A DNA stretch of 64,000 nt, taken from Isoetes taiwanensis (taxonomy: Eukaryota; Streptophyta; Lycopodiopsida; Isoetales; Isoetaceae). Position 1 is the stretch's first letter; each line of letters opens with the position of its first letter. Positions 48,638 to 59,800 of this stretch are shown in pieces. A program made the position numbers and the translations under genes. The notes below the pieces were generated by a model that did not search any database, had not been told where the DNA came from, and saw only the letters and a program-made list of their open reading frames with translations. The stretch lies in the NCBI GenBank assembly GCA_021234155.1, contig JAJEKV010000004.1, positions 1,628,519 through 1,692,518 of the forward strand. The letters run 5' to 3'.

Positions 48638-48671
48638 CAGGTCATTAGTGCATTTGCTAGGTCACCTTGTT
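48638..48671 (-). repeat. Right terminal inverted repeat (34 bp)
   Basis: This is identical to the reverse complement of 40170-40203. A T-run of about 24 bases and two 166-bp subterminal repeats lie just inside it. Confidence 0.95.
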
Positions 48672-49770
48672 CTGGTGTATTTACGTGTTAACACGTGGCA
48701 TTGCGAATAATCCGGAATGGAAGTTGGGTACCCTGATTCCGGGTGACAGCTTCAGCCAGTCACTTTCATTTTTTTTAACAGGGTTCCATTACATACATCT
48801 ATCTCTTCTATCTCTTGTGAATAAATTTCATATGTATGATAATCTTTATTGAGATTTCTGTGCTAAATCGCTTGGATAATTCGCAGTTGCGCAAGTAGGG
48901 GTAGTATGTTGACATGAGGAGCCATTTATCGTGGTCACGGGAATGATGGATGCAAGGGGCCAATTCGATCCGGAATTTATTTGGATAATTTAGCGAACCT
49001 AGGACTTATTTCATGCTAGATAAGACTTACGGAGCCGCATGGATGCACATTCATCACTTCCGAAACCCTAATATGTGCTCTATTATTGCATATCATAAGA
49101 AACTATGATAAGTAAAGCGAGGTTTTTTTCCTGCTCCATCTCCGGTTCTGTTTTCATTTCTTACAAATACGGCCCCTGCCAAAGACAACAAACGAGCATT
49201 TTTTCTTTCCCTTTAACTTAAAACAAAGGAAAAAATCGGACATTTAAGCGTAGAATAGAGCAGTTAGTTAGAAGATCTTGCCCATGCTAAAGATCTCGCC
49301 CATGTAAGATCATGTAAGTGCATCGCCATAGTTCTATTCTAAAATGATAGGGTCAATGATACAGTGAAAAAATCATTTGATACGGGCATGAGCGCACGCA
49401 ACAAGAAAAAACAAAGTTATAAAAATGCTTGCATGCAAAAAAACTCACATACAGCTTGATAAATATCATTGGAATATGAACCCAATGTAAAAATATCGCC
49501 AGAATAGCTCTTTCCTAAAGCTGTAAAATAAAAAACCTAACTAAATGAGCACAATAATCAGCAAAACCTGATCTTCCTGCTCTAATTCTAGCAACGACAA
49601 AGTTAAGCAAGAAAAATCGAGAAACGGCATAGTACTGCTAAACGAATCATGAAGCGCTTTCATTTGAGAAGATAAGTTCGCCAGAAGGATGAGCTCTGCC
49701 GGCCCTTGGCGCCTTGATGAAGCCAGAGAAGAAAGGCGAAAAAAAAAAAATCTCCCATGTTTTTATATTG
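48672..49770. other. Non-coding flank of the element
   Basis: No gene is recognised. No copy of the 14-bp palindrome was seen here. Confidence 0.4.
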
Positions 49771-49774
49771 TGGA

Positions 49775-49883
49775 GGGAACGTCACTTGGTCCCCTTTCCG
49801 GTGGGCTGGTGATCCGCTCCTGGCTACCCCCGGTCATAGGACCCCACGTCCACACCAGAAAGGGGTCCCAAGTGACGTTCCCC
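49775..49883. mobile_element. Fold-back element, copy 1
   Basis: Arms of about 29 bp (49775-49803 and 49853-49882) are nearly complementary: GGGAACGTCACTTGG and CCAAGTGACGTTCCC, plus CCCCTTTCC and GGAAAGGGG-like text. The loop is about 50 bp and GC-rich. An A-run precedes the left arm and TATACAT-like text follows the right arm, as in the copy at 51786. Confidence 0.85.
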
Positions 49884-51552
49884 CATACATCATGTATATT
49901 TGTGCAGATTTCCAGCTTTTGCTAATGAAAGTGCATCTTTGAAGAAATTTTCTTTTTTCATCAAAATTTTTGGTGTTGAGACCAAACGCATCTATTTGTC
50001 TGACATGAACCAGTTCTAAAACAGTGCAAGAAGCCCATCAAGAGTGACCAAATCGTTTACAGAGTAACTTGCCTATCAGTTCTTACATTTAGGAAAAAAA
50101 AATCTCAGGAAGTTATCTGGTAAAAAACCATGGAATTGTTCATATCTTCCGGCTGAAAACTAGTTTTTGCTTTCGATGCTTCTATTTGGCTTAAATTATG
50201 CAAGAAATTTACCTTTTTATGTCTGAGTTTGTCGTTCTTTGCATGCCACACCTCCATGCTTAAGTGTTCTTTCTATTTCGACACAAAGAGGGGAGAAGCA
50301 GGGCATAGCGCAAAGGATGCTTGTGGATATCACCTTTGATAACTAGGGATTGGGCGAATAGATCAATGCTTATAATATCTTGGATGCCATTTCCTTAGAG
50401 GGCCATAACTTCTTACCCCTCTGGCTCCAATACACAAAACTTTTCCTCAGATTTCAACAAAAGGAAAGATTGTTGCTTTAAAAGCATCATTGCGATAAAA
50501 AGAACACGAGGCGAGGAGGTTGTCGATGCTCCTTTTCTGGTTGAAATAGGCACTAGAGCAAATTGTCGGACTGGAGCAAGGAAGTCCGGATCACTGCTTG
50601 AATCAGAACATTGGCGACTGGGTCAACTTTTTTTTTGCTACCATAAATGCATCATAAATGCATAAATGTGCGCAACCACACGTCTCCATCCTAGTAGCAG
50701 GTACATGTCATTATGTGCGGGCTTCAAACAAACAAAATGCACCAAAGAAGGGTGCGAACAAAAAAATAAAACCCTAAACACGTGTCAATTCTATAATTTT
50801 CCTCGGCACAGAAAAAAAAGTTCAAACAAATATTCATCTCAAAAAAAAAAAGACTGCATTGTATATGTTGTGATAATAGTTGAATAACACCGTGATTTCA
50901 TGGTTGTAACTCTTCTAGATACATCATGAAATGTTTGAGAAAAAAATATTTTGCATCCTCTCCAACATAAGTAAAAATATTTTGCATCCTCCAACATGGA
51001 AATAGGTTCGTTTTTTTGTCGGAAGATGATTTATATGCTGCCACGTGTCCTATCAGTACATCATGAAATGGAAAGGCGGAAGTACATCACGAAATGGAAA
51101 GGCGAAAGACGATATTACAGCTAATCACGGAATTTGAACCCACCAAACCAAGAAGCCAAAAAATGACTGGATCCCTTTTGCAGAGCATGCGTTTATCTAA
51201 ATCCTCACATGTTGAAATGATTCCAAGAGAGTTTCAAGCTCTAAAAAACAGAGTAAGGAGGAAAAGAAAGAAATTCATACTGTTTTGAAAACATTTATCG
51301 CTTATGAAGCGTTGGAATGCAAGAAAAAGAAGAAGAAAGTTAGATTTATAGAGGATGTGGTCTCACCAAATGGAAATAATCAAGAATACAGGCGCCATTC
51401 TAGATCACACAGAAAGATTTCTTCACAAGATTGGCCGAAAAGTTCTGTATTTCTTATGCTCCACATACCTCTACCCTGTTTCTTCCACAATGCTTTGTGG
51501 AGATTAGAAGCAAGAATGTAAAAAAAAACATAGTTTTGAAAAGGATGTTAAA
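49884..51552. other. Non-coding stretch
   Basis: No gene is recognised. Short lysine-rich open frames at 51094-51521 (+) come from A-rich DNA. Confidence 0.35.
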
Positions 51553-51720
51553 GAAAACACAGTTCTGAAGCATCGCCGCACCTCTGTATCAGCTAAAGAA
51601 AACATAATTAAAGAAACATAGTTAAAGAAAACACAGTTCTGAAGCTCGCCATTGCCGCACCTCTGCATCAGTTAAAAAAAAAAAAACACAGTTCTGAAGC
51701 AGCGCCATCGTCGCCATCGT
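51553..51720. repeat. Three-copy short tandem repeat
   Basis: The phrase AACACAGTTCTGAAGC occurs three times, the first two followed by GCCGCACCTCTG and TCAG-TAAA text, with units of about 60-85 bp. It directly precedes fold-back copy 2. Confidence 0.8.
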
Positions 51721-51785
51721 CGCATCTCCGCCTGGAAGGGGGGAAAAAATGCAGGAAAAAAAAAAAACTCTCTATTTCCATCTTG

Positions 51786-51902
51786 TAGGGGGATGCCCAT
51801 CGGTCGCACTTTCCGGTGTGGCTGATGACCCGCTCCCGGCTCCACCGGTCGCGGGGCCCCACCGGTCCACACTGGAAAGTGCTTCCGGTGGGCATCCCCC
51901 TA
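51786..51902. mobile_element. Fold-back element, copy 2
   Basis: Arms of 36 bp (51786-51821 and 51867-51902) pair with about four mismatches and share TAGGGGGATGCCCA and CACTTTCC. The loop (about 45 bp) shares TGATGACCCGCTCC and GGTCGCGGGGCCCC-like text with copy 1, so both belong to one family although their arm sequences differ. Confidence 0.87.
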
Positions 51903-53194
51903 TACATAAGTCCTTGGCCAATTATGGATTACATTAGACACACCACTAGCTGGCAAGCATGGCCCTCTATTCTCTCACCTTTGATGCGTAGGTTGGTCCT
52001 TTCCCCATGTGTTGTTGCAATGCTATGTATATTCTAAAAAGTGCGGGTGATATTTTATTGCACATCACATCTCACTTGCTCTGCTTGTTTCCTTAGTTTA
52101 TGTTCATGCAACCTGGTCATTGCTTGTGCCATAACCTTGAATATAATGGCATCTTTCTTAAAAAGTCACAGTGGCACTTAAAATGTAGGCTAGACATTCT
52201 TGTATAAAAAGCTACATGTATTCTTAAACATGACCTTAGGGACACTTTGGCTGGAAAGAATCTTGTTTTAAGTGACCCGTTCGTACATGTTAGATCCACC
52301 CCTAAGCATATTAAAGATGCTATAAATATAGGAGAATGAGGTGGTGCTTCTTGGAGTGCATAAGTGGGACAAATTCCAAAGAACTCCAACATCTTAGGGT
52401 GGAATCACACTAGTGACTGCCCAAAACTATTTTTTTTATGTCTTGGACAGGTTGCAGATGCCCAAGAAAACTGGGTATCACACATGTGCCCAAGAATGAA
52501 TTGCCACGTCAGAAATTTCTAACAGAGGATGAAGCAACAGATGAACCCTAAAATCATGTCTTGCAGTCCGATTCTGCTCTGATTCTGCTCTGAATTGCTC
52601 AGGGTCCTGAAAAACACCAGCATTACCTGTTTATCTCTAAATCAGTTCTTCAAGCAACGATTTTGGGCCTGTTCAGTGACGATTTGGGACTGCTTAGCTC
52701 GATTTTAGGTTGATCCGATTCGGATTTTTGCTGTTGATCATTATAAATTTCTTTCGCAAAGCCGGCTCCAATCCTCGTGAATCCAGTGCTAAATCGTTCT
52801 AATCTGTGCAGCTTTGAAAGCAGGAGGAACCTAATATTTGCTCTTCGATTTTTTTTTCTCCAACGTGGCTCTGAGGTGGCAGTGGCCAAGATCTTGGTCA
52901 GGGGGTAACCCCCGACCAGGAATATGCACCCCGCCCAGGAAATATTGCATCCTGGCCCCCCCAAGTGTGATAGAGGGGACGCCAAGGAATCTAAAAAACA
53001 AACATTTGATTGGTGGATTAGAATTTAGGATCATGGGCGGCCACAAGTGTGATTTCACCCTTACATAAGAATTTTTGAATGGACATTTCTTCAATAAGTT
53101 TGCCGGCTAAAAGCTGTTTGTTGGAGTTTCTTTACACTTGTTTGTTGGAGTTTCTTTACACTTTTTCGATTAATATCTACCTTTTTCGTATATA
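51903..53194. other. Non-coding, with a 24-bp tandem duplication
   Basis: No gene is recognised. GTTTGTTGGAGTTTCTTTAC is repeated in tandem at 53115-53162. A GC-rich stretch lies at 52890-52960. Confidence 0.4.
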
Positions 53195-53273
53195 AGAATC
53201 ACCCTGGGGCTTGAATACCGAGGTGTCAGCATTGCCTCCAACACACCCCAGAATTCAAGCCCCAAGGTGAGTC
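53195..53273. repeat. Hairpin-forming inverted repeat
   Basis: Arms at 53195-53216 and 53252-53273 pair with two mismatches (core CTTGGGGCTTGAAT and its complement) around a 35-base loop. It is about 0.5 kb beyond the 3' end of FTSHI1. Confidence 0.8.
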
Positions 53274-53805
53274 TTAAAACGTGAAGTTGGGTTACGAGAA
53301 ATTCAGATGAGTGAACAATATGCAGAATGATCGGTGAAAACAGCTGAATGCTTGTTGAAATTATCAAAATGTTGGTAAAAACAATAGAGCTGCCTAAAAC
53401 AGCGATGAATTTTGTCGACGCCATTCAACAATTTTACTCAACATTCCTTAAAAGAAGATTGGCCACGCTTATTAATTGTTAAGCTGTTAAGAGTTTGTCC
53501 AGCACGGACATACATCCTTTAAGACTTCTCCTTTCGGGCCTCTAAACAACTTGAGCAAGCACAATTTCCAATTTCTTTGTTTGCATGTGCAGCAGGTTCT
53601 TGGAAAACCGCCCTTATCATGTAGCATATGTGAACTTGTGCTCGATGGAATTGATACATAGTAGAAAAAACTCTTTTCATAGAGGATTAAAATACATCGG
53701 GGCTGCATTGCCAGGAAACCTCAAAAATCTTCTCGACTCTTCCCCTGTGAACAACATTACATATTCTAAGAAGAGAGAATCTATATATGTAAATCTTCCA
53801 TACTC

Positions 53806-56800
53806 TTATTTAATTATCCTCTCCATACTTTGTTCTGACTGGAGAAATCGTCTGATCCCCAGAATTACCACTGAAAGAACTTTTACTATATCTAGTTTTA
53901 ACATCATCAGGGAATTTGCCAGCGGCACGATCAAATTGTCAGTTTCCAGCTTATTATACCCATTGTTTACATCATGATCAGAAACATCTCTGTTAGAATG
54001 TAGCTCCGCTTCACTTTTGTTCAGATCCCATGCAATAGACAAGGTAGGCGAGCTTCCTTTATCTGGTAGAGCACCCTTATCTTGCTCACCATCAATAACA
54101 TTCACTGGAGTATCAGCTGGATACTTGTCAATTATAAGCTCAATTTCATCACTTGAAAGAACTTCTTTCTGCATTATAACCTGTCATAGAATCATAGTTC
54201 CATAAGCCAATGTTATAGAACAAACATTTGCCACTGAAACAAATAAAGAAAGCCCACGCGTAACTTACATGTACGGCTTTGGTGAGAGCTGCCTCATGTG
54301 ACTGAAGAAGTAAAATGGTTTGTTGATATGTCTTATTTAAAAGGTTATGCGTTCTTACTGCAATTTCGTGATCCATATTTGGATTGATTGTTTTACCAAC
54401 AAGATTATAATCTGTATAAAGCCCGGCCTCAAAGAGCATGGGAGGTCCAAAAGGTGATTCCCTTTCCCATGGCACAGAGCACCCATGCATAGTTATCTCA
54501 CCTTCAAGGTTCCATCTGTCAAAAAATGCCATTTGAACTAACTAAGTTATTCAAAAAGGTGATAAAGGCTCATAAATCCAACATCTCGCTTACATGGATA
54601 ATACTTTCAGCGCAAGCCAACTAGCATCTGCCATGTACGGAGCTGACAATGATGATGTCTCGTGTCCATACATTAATTCCTCTGCCGCACGTGCTGCCAA
54701 CATCACCTGGACAGACATTTTATGGTGCTGAGCCTTCCTATCTAGATCCTTTAATCTATTCGTAGCAACTTAACTAGAACCACACATACTTGCATACGGT
54801 GAATTATTGTGGGCCGCCTGAGAAACATATAGGAGTCTTCAGCAAACAAGTTGAAAACAGTCCGAGCGAAAGACTAGAACAGCAAAGGTCCAAACATGCA
54901 AAAGACACATTCAAAAGAGTTATAGAAACGTTTCGGAATTCGAAGGCAGCACAAAAACATAAATGCCCTGCCGAACAACAGAAGAAACCAAATTAACACC
55001 CAATATGAGAATTTTAAAGGGGCCATTAAGCCTAAGCTTATTTTTTTTAATGCTGCTTGCTCTAGACACAACATGTGATTGATGTGAATGCACAATGGCG
55101 TGGGAATGCCCATACTGCTAAGCTGCATGCATACCCGAGGAAGAGTTTGTCTGTCTGTCATGAACATTTATGGGGAATTTGATAGACCGTGCCAAGTCGT
55201 GTTCCACATCCAAAAACCTATAACTCATGACCTGATCTAACCGTGGCCAGTGTGATGTCCAATTGTAATTTCATTTTTGCTCAAAGCTCATGGCTCAGGC
55301 CAGAGTATAAGTTCGAACAGCTACCAACAAAGTTAAAAGATTCAAAAGTAACCTCTTCACGTGGAATGATCGAAACATGGTTGCAAGTTTCTATCTCCGC
55401 ACTTTCAATTCTCTGCAAAAGATGAGCTGCAAATGCCATTCCAAGTTCAACAACAGCCATCCTTCGTTGAGCCTGTGTGCGTCGCACTACCCCAACTAGC
55501 TCTGGACCTGTTGTAAGCCTAACTAGTGCAGCATCAAAATCCTCCTGCAGTACAGCCTGATGACCTTGCCTCAATGCGACTAAAGCTGCCTCTTGTACAA
55601 ACTGGGCAAGTTCGGCTCCACTCCAACCTGTCTTCATTAGAACGTACATAGACAGACAAGAATAAAAAATCTTGCTAGTTCAGATGCCAAAATACACACT
55701 CTTTAATGACCTTGTAAATTGTTTGCATATGGCAAAAGATCAACAGAACTATCCATGTTCACTTTTCTGGTATGGACTTTCAAGATGTCATGCCTTCCTT
55801 TCGCTTCTGGAGGGCTTATAGAAATCTGGCACATTATAGATGATTAGTTACCAATCATAATGACATGGATTTCTGGGGAAAGTAAAAGGCAAGAATATTG
55901 GAGCTCAAGCAAACTAGATATAAAATAACAACTTAAAGCTCAAATACCAATACGAATGGACTAAATGCAATACAATATAACGCCAAAGGTAATAATCCAT
56001 TTATCTGGCCCAAAATCTTAGTGGTTCATTAAGCATAAATCAAATTTGTACCCGGCGGTCAAATCTCCCTGGTCGCATGAGGGCTGTATCAAGCAAATCA
56101 GCCCGATTGGTCGCACCTAGGAATATAACTCCTGTTCCGTATCAAATCCATCCAACTCTATTAAAAGCTGGTTTAATGTGGTTTCCCGTTCATGTGCTCC
56201 AGCAGTGGATTCAACTTTTCCTTTTGACTTGGATAATTGTCGCCTGCAGTTTTAGAAGTGTTGTTAAACCACGTTTTATATAAAGTCAATTCTAGGTCAG
56301 CATACATTTTCAACTTTATGAAAACTAGGAGCAACATCGGTAACCGAAAAAATGTTGTATTATGCATGGACACAAAGATTGATGACATTAAGGATTAAGC
56401 AAGAGCGGAGACAATAATTTGAGAACTATATCATCTGAAGTATCCAAGGTAAGCAGTGCCACTGATCTACTAGTAGAGATCAAGTCGTGACAATCTTCAC
56501 AATTACTCCCAAGGGACCAGAATGTGGGATGGCATCATTCTTGCAGACAGCCAAAGTGCATCAAAGAGTTGCATTCTTTCAGAGCAAAAATACATCCCCA
56601 TGGATCCAGGGCTCAAGCTTACCTATGATATTGATGGGCCTGCACGTGATGGAACTTGTACACGAGTTAGGTGGGGACCTGTTACTGGGATGTTGAGCAC
56701 TCTTCATCGACTTGTACAGGAGTTAGGTGGGACCTGTTACTGGGATGCTGTCTTCAATGAAGAAAGTTGCATCAGACAGCTGCTAAGTGGGAGCTTTCTT

Positions 56801-59800
56801 TCTTGAGGGCAATGACGAATGAGCAGGCTTCATGCCTTGTTAATATGCAGGCTGATATGACACTCGGAAATCTACCACAAGGATGGCACTTAGTCTAGCT
56901 TTGTCTCTAGATGAGGGAAAGGCAACCTGGACAGAGACAAGATATAACGCCCTTTCTAGTATCACTTGTGAGCTGAGCTGAGCTGAATATGAAAATGTCG
57001 GAGGATCTCACTCTCTCTATTAGCCATACTCCCCTGATGTATAAGCTCATCCTTCATGCCCTGTCTATGCATATTGAAGTCCAAACTCACTATGTACCAG
57101 AGAAAGCTGCGAAGGTTGAATCTGAATGATTTATTATAATTGTCCAACCAATCAGCAACTGGCTGACATCTTCACCAACCAACCTTGAGGAGAGCCGATG
57201 ACCACAAGTCGTTAGCTTGGACCGACAAATGTAGGCTGATTGGACACAAATTAGCTGACTGTATACATAGGTTGAGGTGGATAAAAAGTTATCTTTGGCT
57301 GTAGCTGTCACTATGTAATGTATCTGCTTTTGGCAAATACTGACACCTATTTTCTTGCTCCAGCTCTATCACCTTTTGGGAATGGTCTCTTTTTCTTTGT
57401 GTACCTTCTCTGGCACATCGTTGCTCTGACACAAAGGTCGCCAATTAACAGCATAATAAAACATGTGCCTTCATCTTTCTCTCTGATATACTTTAAGCAT
57501 CTGGTGCAATATGATCCAACCTGCAGTTGAAAATCCTAAGAAACTTGGAATACTTGCTTGACCAATTCCAACTCCTTCCTTCATCTGGGAGAAACCATGT
57601 CAAGGAGTTGCAGTTACTGGTCAAACACTTACTGGCACGAGAAGATATTTGAGCATTGTAAATTATGTCCTTCAAGCAAGATCCCATAATATTTCAACAA
57701 TTACTAAAAGACAATCCATCATTTGGAGAAAAGACACAAGCCTACAAGAAACAATTGAATATGTACATAGACTCACACTCCTCCCAATGCATCAATCTCA
57801 TCGATAAATACAACTGCTGGACGATTCACCTGCATAGCAGAAGTACATATATTAGAGTATACAAGTGAATTATTAAGTAGCAGTGATTATGCCATGCTAT
57901 CATGCTTAATGTTACTCGTTAACAGAAAAAAATCAGTAATCTAGGCTGAAGGAGCCTACTGACTATGAGGAAACCATACAAAAAAGTCCAGTGTACAGCA
58001 ATCCAACATGGCACATGAAGCCGTCTGATATGGTTTAAGGTTAATAACTAATAATGGTGCTCGGGGGAGTGGCCTTGCATGGAACAATATTTATTGATAT
58101 GATCAAGTAAGAAAGTCATCCAGTATGTCTAAGCCTTGCTATTATCAAAGAGAGAGCTAAAAATAAACCTTGACCTTTATTTAGAGGCAAAAAGGCAAAA
58201 AAAGGTATTGTTGCCTATAAATAGAAGGACAACTTTGAGATGTGATATCTCCGCAACCACAACTCAGAAATCGGCGATCCTTACCTTATTGGAAAGCCCT
58301 TGAAGTCTAGTTTCCAGATTGGGCTTGGTTGTCCATAGATTCCTTACGGTTTGAAAGTTATGCCCAGAAAGGTGCATAGGGGTCTGAGTTGACTGCACAG
58401 CTAGATCTGCTTCTTCCTATGTTGATGATGAGCCTAGCCTTACCTTCTAGTATCTTCTCTTGTTCCTTGCTTGATCATATCATTAGAAGGAGTTAAGGAG
58501 TTCATGTAACACCAGTGGTTGGTGGCTAGAAAGAGTTTGTTCTTATACAGTCTTGCGGAGTAGCTTGACTTGGTGATATCTCTTCTAGTTGGTCCGGTTG
58601 GGTGGTAAAACGAGTACCCTGTGGTATTTTGCTTTCTAATTAGTTGATGAATTTGCAGGAAGATTAGAGCATTCGTAACACCGTCTTTACAGGCCCTGTG
58701 CCTCGCAGAATTGCCTACACAGCACTAGTCTAGTCAGCACTTTAATAGCTATAGCTATGTACAGATCTGTTTAGATGTCAGAAATGCCACTGTGTGCCAC
58801 AACATCAAACATGCTGCCATCATGTGACCATGTCTGCTGTAACTTTATACATTCTGCTAAGAATTTATACATTTTTTATACCATTAAGCCATAATAATGT
58901 CTTCAGCTTACCTTCTACTGTAGCAGTTGCTGAAAAACCAATCTTGGAATGGGTCAAATTTTGTAATCACTTTAATATGCCATCTTTTAATCTCATTTGC
59001 CAATTCCAGACCAGGAACAAAGAACCATTCATCAATACCATTCATTCCAGACCTCTAAGACACGTGATGCTAGCAAGTGATTTGTTATTTGAATGTGGAT
59101 CCTACATGGCAATGAGAAAGGCGCACATAAATGGCACATGTATTGATGTCTAAATGGCCTGCAGATGGACGTGTTGGGATATGGTACCGCAACTCAATGC
59201 TATGACTATGTTATGTCTCAAAATGAGTTGATATTGAAAGGGTCTCAGCGATTCTACATGGCATTTGATGTATCTTAGCAAGCAGCCGATGACTCGTACT
59301 AGTTAACGTGAACTTTTCTATCATTTCTCGTGGGTTCTATGGTCTAGTGACAGTGGACTTTGAATCCAATAGCTCGAGTTCAAATCTCAATCGGACCTCA
59401 TTGAATCGTAGAAAAATGAGAGCACTCGATCGCTTGTGAATAAACCATAAGCAATAACTGCTCTAACAGTGTCCATTTGGCAACAGGGGAAAGACTTCAG
59501 TATAGTCATGGATACTAATCTTGCTTTGTGTTTGGCCAAGGATCCATCTGCATTAAACTTTGTCTTGTAGACCCATTCTTTTTTTCACTGAACTCCATCC
59601 TAAAGATGTCACTCCAGTGCATATTCGGAGACTTTAAGTGAAATTCATTCTTGGATTATTTTCTCTTCTTTCTATGTATTCCCAGGTCAATGGCCTACTT
59701 CCTTGCTTTGGAGTGAAACGTGCCGGAAACCATTCACAGGTAGCTAAGTGATAGAGATAAAAAACCTCTAGTTTACATGGATCTAGCCGAACATTCAACA

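Larger units (their letters stand above)
40170..48671. mobile_element. 8.5-kb transposon-like element with palindrome repeats and methyltransferase-like gene
   Basis: A 34-bp inverted repeat is perfect between 40170-40203 and 48638-48671 (left end AACAAGGTGACC). Inside lie two divergent intron-containing genes, a minus-strand gene from 44555 leftwards and a plus-strand methyltransferase-like gene at about 44988-48178. Seventeen copies of a GC-rich 14-bp palindrome lie inside and none were seen outside. Large size, divergent genes and terminal inverted repeats suggest a DNA transposon. I recognise no transposase; the minus-strand gene is the candidate. Flanks give no clear long target duplication; only CT is common to both sides, which is weak. 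Frameshifts in the genes suggest this copy is decayed. It matches no family I can name. Confidence 0.75.
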
